A stretch of DNA of 64,000 bases from NCBI RefSeq assembly GCF_000308515.1, contig NZ_BAFV01000125.1, forward strand, positions 99,937 to 163,936. Direction: 5' to 3'. The notes below the pieces were generated by a model. It had not been told where the DNA came from. It was given only the letters and a program-made list of their open reading frames with translations, and searched no databases. Position numbers and translations under genes: made by a program. Positions 43,483 through 52,365 of this stretch are shown here, one piece after another (position 1 is the stretch's first letter; each line of letters opens with the position of its first letter). The stretch is from Nocardia carnea NBRC 14403. GTDB taxonomy: Bacteria > Actinomycetota > Actinomycetes > Mycobacteriales > Mycobacteriaceae.

Positions 43483-45054
43483 ATGACGACCGCCCAGCGT
43501 CCCGCCGCCACCGGCGCACTCACCCCGGACCTGGTCGAACGGCTGCTCGCCCGGGCCGCGGCCGGTGGTGCGCCCGCCGTCACGGTCCCCGCGCCGGTCA
43601 CCGGCGAGCCGATCGCCGAACTGCCGCAATCGTCGGTTGCCGATATCGAGGCCGCATTCCAGCGGGCCCGCGCGGCCCAGCGGCAGTGGGCGCAGGTGCC
43701 GGTCCGGGAGCGTGCCGCGGTCCTGCGCCGCTTCCACGATCTGGTGCTGGCCGAACAGGACACCGTCCTCGATATCGTGCAGACCGAAACCGGTAAGTCC
43801 CGGGTGCACGCCTTCGACGAGGTCGGCGATGTCGCCGTGAATTCCCGGTACTACGCCGCCACCGCACCCAAACTGCTGGCCCGCCGCAATCCGCGCGGAG
43901 TGCTGCCGGTGCTCACCGATGTGCAGGTGCGGCAGCGGCCCAAGGGTGTGGTCGCGGTGATCTCACCATGGAATTATCCGCTGGCGCTGGCGGTTTCGGA
44001 TGCGCTCCCGGCCCTGGTCGCCGGCAACGCGGTGGTGGGCCGCCCGGACAACCAGACCGCGCTCACCGCGCTGTGGGCGGTCGACGCGGCCGTCCGGGCC
44101 GGCCTGCCCGAGGGACTGTGGCAGATCGTGCTCGGCCGCGGCTCGGTGATCGGCGGCGAAGTCATCGACCGCGCCGACTATGTCGACTACACCGGTTCCA
44201 GCGCCACCGGCCGGACCATCGGCCGCCAGGCGGGGGAGCGGCTGATCGGTTGTTCACTCGAACTGGGCGGGAAGAACCCGCTGCTCATCCTCTCCGACGC
44301 CGATCCGGTGGCCGCCGCCAAAACCGCCGTGCGGGCGAGTTTCGCCTCGGCCGGGCAGTTGTGCGAATCGATGGAACGTATCTATGTCCACGAATCGGTC
44401 TACGACCGGTTCATCGGCGAATTCGTGCCGGCGGTGAAGGCATTGAAGCTGGGATCCCCGCTGGACTACACCACCGATATGGGTTCGCTGACCTTCCCGC
44501 GCCAGCTCGACACCGTCCGCGCCCATGTCGACGACGCGGTCGCCAAGGGTGCCACCGTGCTGGCCGGCGGTGTGCACCGGCCCGACCTCGGCCCCTACTT
44601 CTACGAACCCACCGTGCTCACCGATGTCACCGCCGAGATGACGGTGTACCGGGAAGAGACCTTCGGTCCCGTCGTCTCGGTGTACAAGGTCGCCAGTGAC
44701 GACGAGGCGGTCACCCAGGCCAACGACACCCCGTACGGTCTCAACGCCAGTGTGTGGTCGCGCAGCGCGGCCCGGGGGCGTGAGTTCGCGGCCCGCATCA
44801 ACGCCGGCTCGGTCAATGTGAACGAGGGCTTCATCGCGGCCTGGGGTAGCGCGGACGCACCGTCGGGCGGTGTGGGAATTTCCGGTACCGGCCGCCGGCA
44901 CGGTCCCGAGGGCCTGCTGAAGTACGTCGACACCCAGACCATCGCAGTCCAGCGCATATTGCCGATCGCGCCACTGCCGGGGATGTCGGAGGCCGCGTGG
45001 GCGAAAACCATGACACTGTACTTCCGGGTCATGAAAACTCTGCGCCAGAAATAG
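43483..45054 (+). CDS. Aldehyde dehydrogenase (succinate-semialdehyde dehydrogenase-like)
   Basis: Protein of 523 aa. GVVAVISPWNYPLALAVSDA, catalytic Glu in CSLELGGKNPLL, catalytic Cys in SAGQLCESMERIYV, and YREETFGPVVSVYKV are all present; FASAGQLCESM is near the succinate-semialdehyde dehydrogenase type. ATG at 43474 and 43483; AGGAG at 43468-43472 favours 43483 (10-base spacing). The C-terminus has an extra 30 residues (EAAWAKTMTLYFRVMKTLRQ). First gene of a two-gene operon with an SDR; likely NAD(P)-dependent oxidation of an aldehyde made by or fed to the SDR. Confidence 0.88.
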   Translation: MTTAQRPAATGALTPDLVERLLARAAAGGAPAVTVPAPVTGEPIAELPQSSVADIEAAFQRARAAQRQWAQVPVRERAAVLRRFHDLVLAEQDTVLDIVQTETGKSRVHAFDEVGDVAVNSRYYAATAPKLLARRNPRGVLPVLTDVQVRQRPKGVVAVISPWNYPLALAVSDALPALVAGNAVVGRPDNQTALTALWAVDAAVRAGLPEGLWQIVLGRGSVIGGEVIDRADYVDYTGSSATGRTIGRQAGERLIGCSLELGGKNPLLILSDADPVAAAKTAVRASFASAGQLCESMERIYVHESVYDRFIGEFVPAVKALKLGSPLDYTTDMGSLTFPRQLDTVRAHVDDAVAKGATVLAGGVHRPDLGPYFYEPTVLTDVTAEMTVYREETFGPVVSVYKVASDDEAVTQANDTPYGLNASVWSRSAARGREFAARINAGSVNVNEGFIAAWGSADAPSGGVGISGTGRRHGPEGLLKYVDTQTIAVQRILPIAPLPGMSEAAWAKTMTLYFRVMKTLRQK

Positions 45055-45114
45055 GCACGGCCGGAAACGGGCCGCTACCCCCTGATTTCGCTGCGAGACA
45101 AAGGATCCGAATCG

Positions 45115-45942
45115 ATGAAACTGGACACGGTGGCCGGTAAGAAGGTGCTGATCACCGGTGCCGCCATGGGCCTGGGCAAACTGTTCGCCGAACAGGCGGT
45201 ACGCGAAGGCGCCGCCGCGGTGGTTCTCTGGGATGTCAACGAGACCGCCCTGCGCGCGACCGCGGCCGAACTCACCGCGGCCTCCGGCGCGATCCACAGC
45301 TACACCGTCGATATCTCCGATCGGAACGCCGTCGCGGCCGCCGCCGAATCGGTGCGGGTGGACGTGGGCGATATCGACGTCCTCGTGAACAATGCCGGAA
45401 TCGTGCGGGGGAACACGTACTTCTGGGAGACGAAGGACCGCGACGATATCGATCGGACCATGGCCATCAATGCCCTGGCACCGATGTATGTGACCCTGGA
45501 ATTCCTGCCGGCCATGGTCGCGGGAACCGCCGAGGCCCGCGTGCTCACCATCGCTTCCTCGGCCGGTCTGGTGCACAACCCGCGGATGAGCGTCTACGCC
45601 GCATCGAAATGGGCCGCGCTGGGCTGGTCGGATTCGGTGCGTATCGAACTCGGCCAGGCCGGGCACGACCATGTCAAGGTCACCACCTTCTGCCCGACCT
45701 ACATCAATACGGGAATGTTCGAGGGCGCCACAGGTTTCTGGTTCACGCCGATCCTCGACCAGCACAAGGTGGTGGCGACCGCGTGGGCGGAGATGAAGAA
45801 GGGCACCCCGGTGGTGATCATGCCGTGGACCTCCCGCCTCAACAAGGTCCTCTCCGGTGTACTGCCGCTGAAACTGCGGGATCTGTTCCTGAACACCGTC
45901 GGGGTGTATCACTCGATGGACAAGTTCAAGGGCCGGAAATAG
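45115..45942 (+). CDS. SDR family NAD(P)-dependent oxidoreductase
   Basis: Protein of 275 aa. Cofactor motif TGAAMGLGKLFAEQA, NNAGIVRG, active-site IASSAGLVHNPRMSVYAASKWA (read as two parts: Ser in ASSAG, Tyr/Lys in YAASK). Terminal KLRDLFLNTVGVYHSMDKF is hydrophobic-amphipathic, as in membrane-bound fatty-alcohol/retinol SDRs. ATG at 45115, 60 bases after the aldehyde dehydrogenase stop. Probable alcohol/aldehyde pair with its neighbour. Overlaps the convergent methyltransferase by 17 bases. Confidence 0.9.
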   Translation: MKLDTVAGKKVLITGAAMGLGKLFAEQAVREGAAAVVLWDVNETALRATAAELTAASGAIHSYTVDISDRNAVAAAAESVRVDVGDIDVLVNNAGIVRGNTYFWETKDRDDIDRTMAINALAPMYVTLEFLPAMVAGTAEARVLTIASSAGLVHNPRMSVYAASKWAALGWSDSVRIELGQAGHDHVKVTTFCPTYINTGMFEGATGFWFTPILDQHKVVATAWAEMKKGTPVVIMPWTSRLNKVLSGVLPLKLRDLFLNTVGVYHSMDKFKGRK

Positions 45943-46741
45943 CGGTCGCCGGCCGGCCGATCGCGACGGTTGCGCCGAGCTCGGCGGAGCGGGCGATCCG
46001 CGCCGCGAAACCGTTGTCCGTGAGCAGTGCCGTGGCGGCGGGGATCTGATCGGTACCGATCTCGATCAGCACACAGCCGCCGGGCGCCAGCCAGGCGGGC
46101 GCGGCCGCGGCGGTGCGGCGGGCGAGCTCCAGCCCGTCCGGACCGCCGTCGAGTGCGGTGGCCGGTTCGTGATCGCGGGCTTCCGGCGGCATCCGCGCGA
46201 GGGACTCCGACGGTACGTACGGAGTGTTCGCCAGGAGGATATCGATCCGCCCGCGTAGCTGCTCGGGCAGCGCGTCGAACAGATCGCCCTGATAGACCCG
46301 CCCGCCGACACCGGCGAGGTTGCGGCGGGCGCAGTCGGCCGCGACCGGGTCGATATCGGCGGCGTACAGGTCCGGTAGTGGGTCCGGGCGGCCGGTGAGT
46401 TCGCTGATCAGCGCCAATCCCAGGGCGCCCGAACCGCAGCACAGATCCACCACCGTCCGCGGCGGGTCGGCCCGGGCCAGCGTGAGCGCCTCGTCCACAA
46501 GTAGCGCCGAACGCCGCCGCGGGACGAAGACACCGGCCCGCACGCCCACCCGCAACCCTTTGAACTCGGCCCAGCCGAGGACGTACTCGAGCGGGTTCCC
46601 GGCGACCCGCCGCGCCACCAGTCCGGCCAGTTCGGCGGTGGATCGGGCGGTGTGCACGAGCAGTTGTGCCTCGTCCTCGGCGAAAACGCATCCCGCGGCG
46701 CGGAGCTCCCTGGTGACGGCCTCGATATCGAAAGCGGGCAT
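45926..46741 (-). CDS. PrmC-like (HemK family) methyltransferase, NTPY variant
   Basis: SAM-dependent protein N5-glutamine methyltransferase-like protein of 271 aa. N-terminal helical domain EAVTRELRAAGCVFAEDEAQ and RRVAGNPLEYVLGWAEF; SAM motif VVDLCCGSGALGLALI; catalytic loop is ILLANTPYVPSE where HemK/PrmC has NPPY. The NxPY variant is known in a PrmC-related actinobacterial group. Starts: ATG 46741 or GTG 46747. Release factor as substrate is not certain; a dedicated prmC normally lies near prfA, which is not here. Confidence 0.82.
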   Translation of the reverse strand: MPAFDIEAVTRELRAAGCVFAEDEAQLLVHTARSTAELAGLVARRVAGNPLEYVLGWAEFKGLRVGVRAGVFVPRRRSALLVDEALTLARADPPRTVVDLCCGSGALGLALISELTGRPDPLPDLYAADIDPVAADCARRNLAGVGGRVYQGDLFDALPEQLRGRIDILLANTPYVPSESLARMPPEARDHEPATALDGGPDGLELARRTAAAAPAWLAPGGCVLIEIGTDQIPAATALLTDNGFAARIARSAELGATVAIGRPATAISGP

Positions 46742-46813
46742 TTGCACAGTCTGTCGGGTGTACCGGTCCGGCGCACCGGATTATGATCCGCGCCGCGGCG
46801 GACGGCGCCTGCG

Positions 46814-47413
46814 TCAGGGGCGGAAAGCGCGCAGTGTGTTCTCGACCAGAGCATCGGCGTACTCATCGGTGAGCGGCCCGGTGCGCAGCAGCCATCGTTG
46901 GAAAAGCGGCGCGTAGAGCATCTCCAGAACGAGGTCGAGATCGGCGGCCGGGTCGAGCTGCCCCGATTCCTGAGCGCTGCGCAGCCGGGCCTTCTTGGCT
47001 TCGTCGACCGGGTGGGCCAGCGTTTCGCGGTACCGCGCCGCGAGTTCCGGATCGTGGATGAGCGCGGAATTGAGTGCCCTGACCGGGCGCTCGAATTCGG
47101 GGTCGGCGAATTCGGCGGCGGTGGCGCGTAGGACGAGTTTGAGGTCGGCGGCGAGATCACCGGTATCCGGTAGTTCGATGCCGGCGCCGTCGGCGGATTC
47201 GCTCAACGCCAGGAAGGAGTCGAAGATGACCGCTCCTTTCGACGGCCACCACCGGTAGATCGTTTGTTTCCCGACGCCGGCCCGTGCCGCGATCGCCTCG
47301 ATGGATACCTTCGCGTATCCCGATTCGGCGATCAGTTCCCGGGTCGCGGCGAGGATGGCCTGCCGGGATCGTTCGCTGCGCCGGGAGCGGTCAGGAGTCC
47401 GGTCGGTGGTCAT
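46814..47413 (-). CDS. TetR/AcrR family regulator
   Basis: Protein of 199 aa. HTH: SRQAILAATRELIAESGYAK, SIEAIAARAGVGKQTIYRWW, PSKGAVIFDSFL. The longer reading that starts in the promoter region is rejected because ATG 47413 fits the family start MTTDRTPDRSRRSERS. Divergent from an SDR with two palindromes between; likely autoregulator and repressor of the SDR. Confidence 0.9.
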   Translation of the reverse strand: MTTDRTPDRSRRSERSRQAILAATRELIAESGYAKVSIEAIAARAGVGKQTIYRWWPSKGAVIFDSFLALSESADGAGIELPDTGDLAADLKLVLRATAAEFADPEFERPVRALNSALIHDPELAARYRETLAHPVDEAKKARLRSAQESGQLDPAADLDLVLEMLYAPLFQRWLLRTGPLTDEYADALVENTLRAFRP

Positions 47414-47432
47414 GCGGACAGCGTAGCAATCC

Positions 47433-47453
47433 AACGAGACGCAACGGTTCGTT
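47433..47453. promoter_or_regulatory. Operator 1 (imperfect)
   Basis: AACGAGACG (47433-47441), CAA, CGGTTCGTT (47445-47453): 7 of 9 arm bases pair. It overlaps the start of the -35 TTGACT of the SDR promoter and resembles operator 2 in sequence. Confidence 0.6.
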
Positions 47454-47481
47454 TGACTTCCGTACCGCCTGGCTGCATACT
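47453..47481 (+). promoter_or_regulatory. SigA-type promoter for the SDR
   Basis: -35 TTGACT at 47453-47458, 17-base spacer, -10 CATACT at 47476-47481. Start of transcription expected near 47488-47490, at the left edge of operator 2. Confidence 0.6.
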
Positions 47482-47491
47482 CGGTGACACG

Positions 47492-47513
47492 AACCGAGAC
47501 GGTCCGTCTCGTT
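47492..47513. promoter_or_regulatory. Operator 2 (near perfect palindrome)
   Basis: Core GAGACGG-T-CCGTCTC (47496-47510) is perfect; flanks AAC and GTT extend it with one extra C. It lies over the expected transcription start of the SDR gene. A TetR dimer here and on operator 1 would shut both directions. Confidence 0.7.
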
Positions 47514-47530
47514 AAAGAAGGGTGACTATC

Positions 47531-48352
47531 GTGACAACCACACGAACCTGGTTCATCACCGGTGCTACGCGCGGCCTGGGCCGGGCTTTCACGGAAGCGG
47601 CATTGGCCGCGGGCGACCAGGTTGTCGCGGTGGCCCGCAATACCGAACCGCTGGACGAACTGAGTGCCGCCCATCCCGGCGCACTGGTCCGGTTCTCGCT
47701 GGACGTCTCCGATCGCACCGCCGTATTCGCCGGGGTCGAGCGGGCCTTCGCCACGTTCGGACGTATCGATATCGTGGTCAACAATGCGGGCGGGATGCTG
47801 TACGGCATGGTCGAAGAAGCCACCGAAGAGCAGATCCGCGCTCATTTCGAGGTGAATTTCTTCGGCGCCGTCTGGGTTTCGCAAGCAGTGGTGCCCCGGC
47901 TGCGAGCACAGGGTGGCGGCCGTATTTTGCAGGTGAGCTCGATGGGAAGCGGCGGAGGGATGGCATCCGTCGGGTTCTACGGAGCAGGAAAAGCGGCCCT
48001 CGACTCGTTCGGCCAGGCGCTGGCGATGGAGGTGGCATCCTTCGGAATCAAGGTCACCAGTCTGCAGATGGGTGGTTACGACACCGGACTGTTCACCGCC
48101 GGCACCACCGCGACCGATCCGCTCCCGGAGTACGAGGCGCTCCGGGAGGAGATGGCCGCGATGTGGGGTTCCGACGCCGGACCCGATCCGGCCACCGCCG
48201 CGGCGACGATCATGCGTCTGGTGGACGTCCCGGAGCCGCCCCGCGCGCTCATCGTCGGCAGCCAGTCCTACGACATGGTCCAGGAGATGGAGCGCGACCG
48301 GGGGAAGTCGCGTCAGGAGTGGGAGGATCTCAGTCGCTCGGCTCCGGGCTGA
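47531..48352 (+). CDS. SDR family oxidoreductase
   Basis: Protein of 273 aa. MTTTRTWFITGATRGLGRAF, NNAGGMLYG, VSSMGSGGGMASVGFYGAGKAAL with the Ser-Tyr-Lys triad (SSMG, YGAGK). GTG at 47522 directly abuts the AAGAAGG, so GTG at 47531 (spacing about 9) is chosen. Regulated by the divergent TetR gene. Convergent with the NrtR-like gene, overlap 23 bases. Substrate not known. Confidence 0.9.
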   Translation: MTTTRTWFITGATRGLGRAFTEAALAAGDQVVAVARNTEPLDELSAAHPGALVRFSLDVSDRTAVFAGVERAFATFGRIDIVVNNAGGMLYGMVEEATEEQIRAHFEVNFFGAVWVSQAVVPRLRAQGGGRILQVSSMGSGGGMASVGFYGAGKAALDSFGQALAMEVASFGIKVTSLQMGGYDTGLFTAGTTATDPLPEYEALREEMAAMWGSDAGPDPATAAATIMRLVDVPEPPRALIVGSQSYDMVQEMERDRGKSRQEWEDLSRSAPG

Positions 48353-48995
48353 TCGGTGGGTCGCGGAACGCCCAGACCGCGGCCGGGCGGCCGGTGGCTC
48401 TGGTGCGGCGCCGCTCCCCGGTTTTCACCAGCCCGGGGATCCCGGCCAGGGTGCGGTTGAGATTGGCCGCGTCCGGCCGGGCGCCCGCCATGGAAGCGGC
48501 GAGGTCGACGGCGCGGGTCGCCGGGAACTGGGCGCCCAGCAGTGCGCGGGTGAGCGGGGGATCCTTCCACAGCAAGCCCGCGAGCAGGCCGCGCGCGGCT
48601 GCCACGATGCTGTTGTGGTCGAAGGCCAGGTCCGGTGGCTCGTCGAACGAAACCCATTGTGCGGGCCCCGCGTGCGGTCCGGTCACCGCCCACATGACGA
48701 TGGACAGGGTGGGCCCGCGCGGATCCCGATTCGGTTCGTCGAAGGTCACCAGCTGCCCGACCGGTCCGAGGGCGGCGGGCGGGACACCGAGTTTGGCGTG
48801 TACCGCACGGGCCGCGGCATCGGCCAGGCGTTCGCCCCGGCCCAGCAGCACCCCCGGGAGCGCGAGCCGGCCCGTGAACGGTTCGTGGCCGCGGGCCGCG
48901 ATGCCGAACGTGGCTGCGGCATCCGCGGCCCAGAACCGCAACGCCACGACATCCACCGATACCGCCGATTGGTCCACGGCCCCATACTGCCGCAT
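48330..48995 (-). CDS. NUDIX-domain protein, NrtR-like regulator
   Basis: Protein of 221 aa. NUDIX fold (SVDVVALRFWAADAAATFGI) with a Nudix box GVLLGRGERLADAAARAVHA that lacks the REUxEE glutamates, so hydrolysis is unlikely. The C-terminal third (LNRTLAGIPGLVKTGERRRT, GRPAAVWAFRD) fits the winged helix of NrtR, the ADP-ribose-responsive repressor of NAD biosynthesis genes. ATG at 48995 chosen (MRQYGAVDQS). No NAD genes are adjacent, so the role as a NAD regulator is inference. Confidence 0.72.
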   Translation of the reverse strand: MRQYGAVDQSAVSVDVVALRFWAADAAATFGIAARGHEPFTGRLALPGVLLGRGERLADAAARAVHAKLGVPPAALGPVGQLVTFDEPNRDPRGPTLSIVMWAVTGPHAGPAQWVSFDEPPDLAFDHNSIVAAARGLLAGLLWKDPPLTRALLGAQFPATRAVDLAASMAGARPDAANLNRTLAGIPGLVKTGERRRTRATGRPAAVWAFRDPPISPEPSD

Positions 48996-49125
48996 CCGGG
49001 CCCCGCAACCTATGGCCCCGGCGCCGCCGGACAGCACGCCGGGTGTCGTCACTACGCCACTGCCCGGGGGACCCGCCGGTCGCGGAGAGGGGCCGGGGGC
49101 CTGTCCGGCTGGTTATCGTGAAGGC

Positions 49126-50247
49126 GTGCCGAACCGTATCGTGAAGCGCAGTGCGACCCTGGCCGACGGCCGGGAGCTCATCTACTACGACGACGCCGAT
49201 ACCCGGCTCGGTCCCGAACGCCGGATCGATACCCGGCCGCTGGAGCCCCGGCCGCCGACCGCCACCATGCGCCAGGATGTGCTGAACGGGGAGTGGATTT
49301 CGGTCGCCGCCGCTCGGCAGAGCCGCGTGGTACTGCCCCCGGCCGACCGCGACCCCTTGGCTCCGCAGACGCCGGACAACCCGTCGGAGATCCCGGATCT
49401 CTACGATGTGGCCGTTTTCGAGAACCGTTCGCCGTCCTTCGGGCCCGCGCTACCCGGCGACGGTACGGGCGTGGTCGCGGCGCCGGGTGGCCTCGCCGAT
49501 ATCGGCGACCTCGGGTTCGGCCGGGAACGCGTGGCGGTCGGACGCTGCGAGGTGGTCTGTTTCAGTCCCGAACACGAAGGGTCCTTCGGCGATCTCACCC
49601 CGAGCCGGGCGCGCACCGTGATCGAGGCCTGGGCCGACCGCACCGCCGTGCTGTCGGAACTACCGGGCATCGAGCAGGTTTTCGTCTTCGAGAATCGCGG
49701 CAAGGCGATCGGTGTCACGCTGCCGCATCCGCACGGTCAGATCTACGCCTACCCCTATGTGACGCCGCGGACCCTGCGGGTGCTCGAATCGGTGCGCCGG
49801 CTCGGGCCCGACCTGTTCCAGCGCATCCTGGAAACCGAACGCGCCGGCGACCGGGTGGTACTGGCGGGGGAGATGTGGACGGCGTTCGTCCCGTTCGCGG
49901 CGCGCTGGCCGATCGAGGTCCATCTGCTGCCGCACCGGCATATTCCCGATCTCGCCGCCGCGAACGACGCGGAGCGGGACGAGCTGGTCACGCTGTACCT
50001 GCGGTTGCTCCGGGGGATCGATGCGCTGTACGAGGATCCGACGCCGTATATCGCGGCGTGGCATCAGGCGCCGGTACACACCGGCCGCGATACCGTCCGG
50101 CTGCATCTGCAGCTGACCTCGATCCGGCGCGGCGCGGACAAGATCAAGTACCTGGCCGGGTCCGAGGCGGCGATGGGGGCCTTCGTCGCCGATATCGTCC
50201 CGGAGGAGGCGGCCGCCCGGATCCGGGCGGCCGTCACCACCGGATGA
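49126..50247 (+). CDS. galT: Galactose-1-phosphate uridylyltransferase
   Basis: Protein of 373 aa of the HIT superfamily, Leloir pathway: UDP-glucose + Gal-1-P to UDP-galactose + Glc-1-P. Residues NGEWISVAAARQSR, FENRGKAIGVTLPHPHGQIYAYPYV (with the nucleophilic His of HPHGQ), and late AAWHQAPVH are typical. GTG at 49126 follows GAAGG closely. No galK or galE is seen beside it. UDP-galactose is used for arabinogalactan in this group. Ends one base before the convergent DUF218 gene. Confidence 0.92.
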   Translation: MPNRIVKRSATLADGRELIYYDDADTRLGPERRIDTRPLEPRPPTATMRQDVLNGEWISVAAARQSRVVLPPADRDPLAPQTPDNPSEIPDLYDVAVFENRSPSFGPALPGDGTGVVAAPGGLADIGDLGFGRERVAVGRCEVVCFSPEHEGSFGDLTPSRARTVIEAWADRTAVLSELPGIEQVFVFENRGKAIGVTLPHPHGQIYAYPYVTPRTLRVLESVRRLGPDLFQRILETERAGDRVVLAGEMWTAFVPFAARWPIEVHLLPHRHIPDLAAANDAERDELVTLYLRLLRGIDALYEDPTPYIAAWHQAPVHTGRDTVRLHLQLTSIRRGADKIKYLAGSEAAMGAFVADIVPEEAAARIRAAVTTG

Positions 50248-51123
50248 TCAGCGACTGGTGCTGAGCTGGAAGGTGCGGGTCGCATCCAGGTAGATGCTGT
50301 ACTGCGCCTGTTTGCTCGGCGGCGGCAACTGCGAGACCAGCTGGTTCAGTGAGGTCGTGGCGCCCACCACCGGGATTCCTGCGACGTAGAGATCGGCGAC
50401 CGCGCGCCGGATATGATTCGGCGAGGTGACCGCTACCGCGCTGGTGGCGCCGAGACCGTGCAGGATTTCCGCACTGAACAGCGCGTTCTGCACGGTGGAG
50501 CCGGCCCGGTCCTCCACATGGATCCGGCTCGCCGGAATCCCGCGGCCCACCAGCCAATTACGCATCGCCTCGGCTTCGGTGATCCCGTTGCTGGGGTTGT
50601 AGCCGCTCACCACGATGGGCGAGAACGGCGAGGCGATCGCCTGGAACCAGGCGGCCTGCAACCGGTCGGCCAGTTCGGGCCGGGGCGTGCCGTCGGGCAG
50701 CAGACCGAAACCGAAGACCACGATGCCGGTCTGCGGTCCGACCAGGGCCGGCAGCGGATTGGGGAGGGTGGCGATCCCGGCCCCGATCCCGTGCAGGACG
50801 CGGTCGGTGCCCGCGGCCATCTCCGGGTCGACGACCCGCAGCCGCCCCATGGCGTCGTTCATGGCCGGGATATCACCGGCGTAATGGGACCAGATCGCCT
50901 GCAGCGACAGGGCCTCGGCATCGGCCGGGTCGCGGCCGATGAGCTCGCGCAGATCAGCGCGGCCCGCGTCCGAGTTGCCTTCGGTGAAATGACGCTGGGC
51001 GGAGTTGTAGAGGGCGTCCGTTTCGGGGCTGGCCTGAGCGGGCGCGCCGAAAAGACCGGCGAGAGAAATACTTGCAGCGGCGGCGACGGCCACCAGATAT
51101 TGCAGACCTCTGCGATTGTGCAC
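50248..51123 (-). CDS. Exported DUF218/YdcF-like protein with N-terminal helical repeats
   Basis: Protein of 291 aa. Signal sequence (GLQYLVAVAAAASISLAGLF, cleavage near AQAS). TPR-like helices at about 35-110. DUF218: TGIVVFGFGLLPDGTPRPEL, VVSGYNPSNGITEAEAMRNW, then RIHVEDRAGSTVQNALFSAE. This domain is in ElyC/SanA/YdcF-like proteins linked to envelope functions. GTG at 51123 with GGAAAGG upstream. Function unknown. Confidence 0.82.
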   Translation of the reverse strand: MHNRRGLQYLVAVAAAASISLAGLFGAPAQASPETDALYNSAQRHFTEGNSDAGRADLRELIGRDPADAEALSLQAIWSHYAGDIPAMNDAMGRLRVVDPEMAAGTDRVLHGIGAGIATLPNPLPALVGPQTGIVVFGFGLLPDGTPRPELADRLQAAWFQAIASPFSPIVVSGYNPSNGITEAEAMRNWLVGRGIPASRIHVEDRAGSTVQNALFSAEILHGLGATSAVAVTSPNHIRRAVADLYVAGIPVVGATTSLNQLVSQLPPPSKQAQYSIYLDATRTFQLSTSR

Positions 51124-51373
51124 TACGGCGACACCTTTCCACGGGGGAGTTGGTTCTCGTAGGGATCGGGTCGGAACTGACGGATGTGCGGTACGTGGCA
51201 ACCCACCATAGAGCCGAACAGGGCCGCGACCGCGGATTTGCGGCTGTCCGACTCGTGACATGTCTCAAACCCGGCAGCGCCGGCAGACCGCTGATCCGGC
51301 GGTATCCTCGCGGCCGCTACGTCGTGTCGCACGACGCCCTCGCGTACCGCGTCCCGGCACGGCGCTAGGGTGG

Positions 51374-52255
51374 ATGCTCGTGGATACCGCATCGCTGACC
51401 GGGAAAGATCTCGCCGCCGCTCTCAACGCGGAGACGACCGCGCGGGCGCAGGCCCGCACCGAGCAGACCGGCCGGGCACCGCGCCTGGCGCTGATCGTCG
51501 CCAACGACGATCCGGCCAGCGCCTGGTACGTCAACTCGTTGAAGAAATCGGCCGCCAACCGTGGTATCGAATGCGACACAGTCGATCTGGGTGCCGATGC
51601 CTCGGCCGATACGTTGCGGACCGAACTGTCCGTGCGCAGCGCCGACCCGGACACCGATGCGATCATGCTGCAGACCCCGCTCCCGGCCGGGGTGAGCCTC
51701 GATGACGTCTCCCCGGCGATCGCCGCCACCAAAGATGTGGACGGGGTGAGCCCACTGTCGCTGGGCCTGCTCACCGCCGGATCGGCCGGCTTCGCGCCCG
51801 CCACCGCCGAGGCCGTGGTCGAACTGCTGAAACATCACGGGATCGCGCTCGAAGGCCGCCACGTCGCCATCGTCGGCCGCTCCAATGTGGTCGGTAAACC
51901 ACTGGCCCAGCTGCTGCTGGCCGAAAATGCGACGGTCACCGTCTGTCATTCCCGCACCACCGATCTCCCCGCGGTGACCGCCGCCGCCGATATCGTGGTC
52001 GCCGCCGCCGGCCGGATCGGGCTGGTGACCGGCGCCAATCTGCGTCCCGGCGCGGTGGTGATCGATGTGGGGACCAACGAATCGGCCGACGGCTCGATCG
52101 TCGGTGATGTGGACCCGGAATCGGTCCGGGGCACGGCGGCCGGGCTGAGCCCGGTGCCGGGCGGAGTCGGGCCGGTGACCACCGCGCTGCTCATGCGGCA
52201 TGTGGTGATCGCGGCCGAACAGGCCGGGCGTACCGCCGATACCGCGCCTGCATAA
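51374..52255 (+). CDS. folD: Bifunctional methylenetetrahydrofolate dehydrogenase/cyclohydrolase
   Basis: Protein of 293 aa: NADP-dependent 5,10-methylene-THF dehydrogenase and methenyl-THF cyclohydrolase. LALIVANDDPASAWYVNSLK with catalytic Tyr/Lys (YVNSLKK), MLQTPLPAGV, KDVDGVSP, GRSNVVGKPLAQLLL, and PGGVGPVTTALLMRH. ATG at 51374 is preferred over the GTG at 51380. Stand-alone gene. Divergent from the DUF218 gene; the 250-base gap shows a TAGGGT at 51366-51371, too close to the ATG to be its -10. Confidence 0.95.
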   Translation: MLVDTASLTGKDLAAALNAETTARAQARTEQTGRAPRLALIVANDDPASAWYVNSLKKSAANRGIECDTVDLGADASADTLRTELSVRSADPDTDAIMLQTPLPAGVSLDDVSPAIAATKDVDGVSPLSLGLLTAGSAGFAPATAEAVVELLKHHGIALEGRHVAIVGRSNVVGKPLAQLLLAENATVTVCHSRTTDLPAVTAAADIVVAAAGRIGLVTGANLRPGAVVIDVGTNESADGSIVGDVDPESVRGTAAGLSPVPGGVGPVTTALLMRHVVIAAEQAGRTADTAPA

Positions 52256-52353
52256 CTGCCGTCCACCGGGGTTGTGGCCTGCGGGTTTCGCGACCGGCTC
52301 GGTTCGGGTAGGGCTAGGGAGTACGGTCCATCGGGCCGTACCTACAGTCGAGT

Positions 52354-52359
52354 TAAGGT
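52354..52359 (+). promoter_or_regulatory. Candidate -10 TAAGGT for the KhtTU-like pair
   Basis: TAAGGT ends six bases before the GTG at 52366, giving a possible leaderless mRNA. The same bases include AAGG, which could instead be a ribosome binding site. Confidence 0.3.
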
Positions 52360-52365
52360 GACATC

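Noticed and set aside
44254..45912. Open minus-strand frame of 552 codons antisense to the aldehyde dehydrogenase and SDR
   Set aside because: Translation is rich in His, Gly and Arg with no domain; it is a GC-rich antisense shadow of two clear genes.
51366..51371. TAGGGT as -10 for folD
   Set aside because: It ends two bases before the ATG, too close even for a leaderless start.
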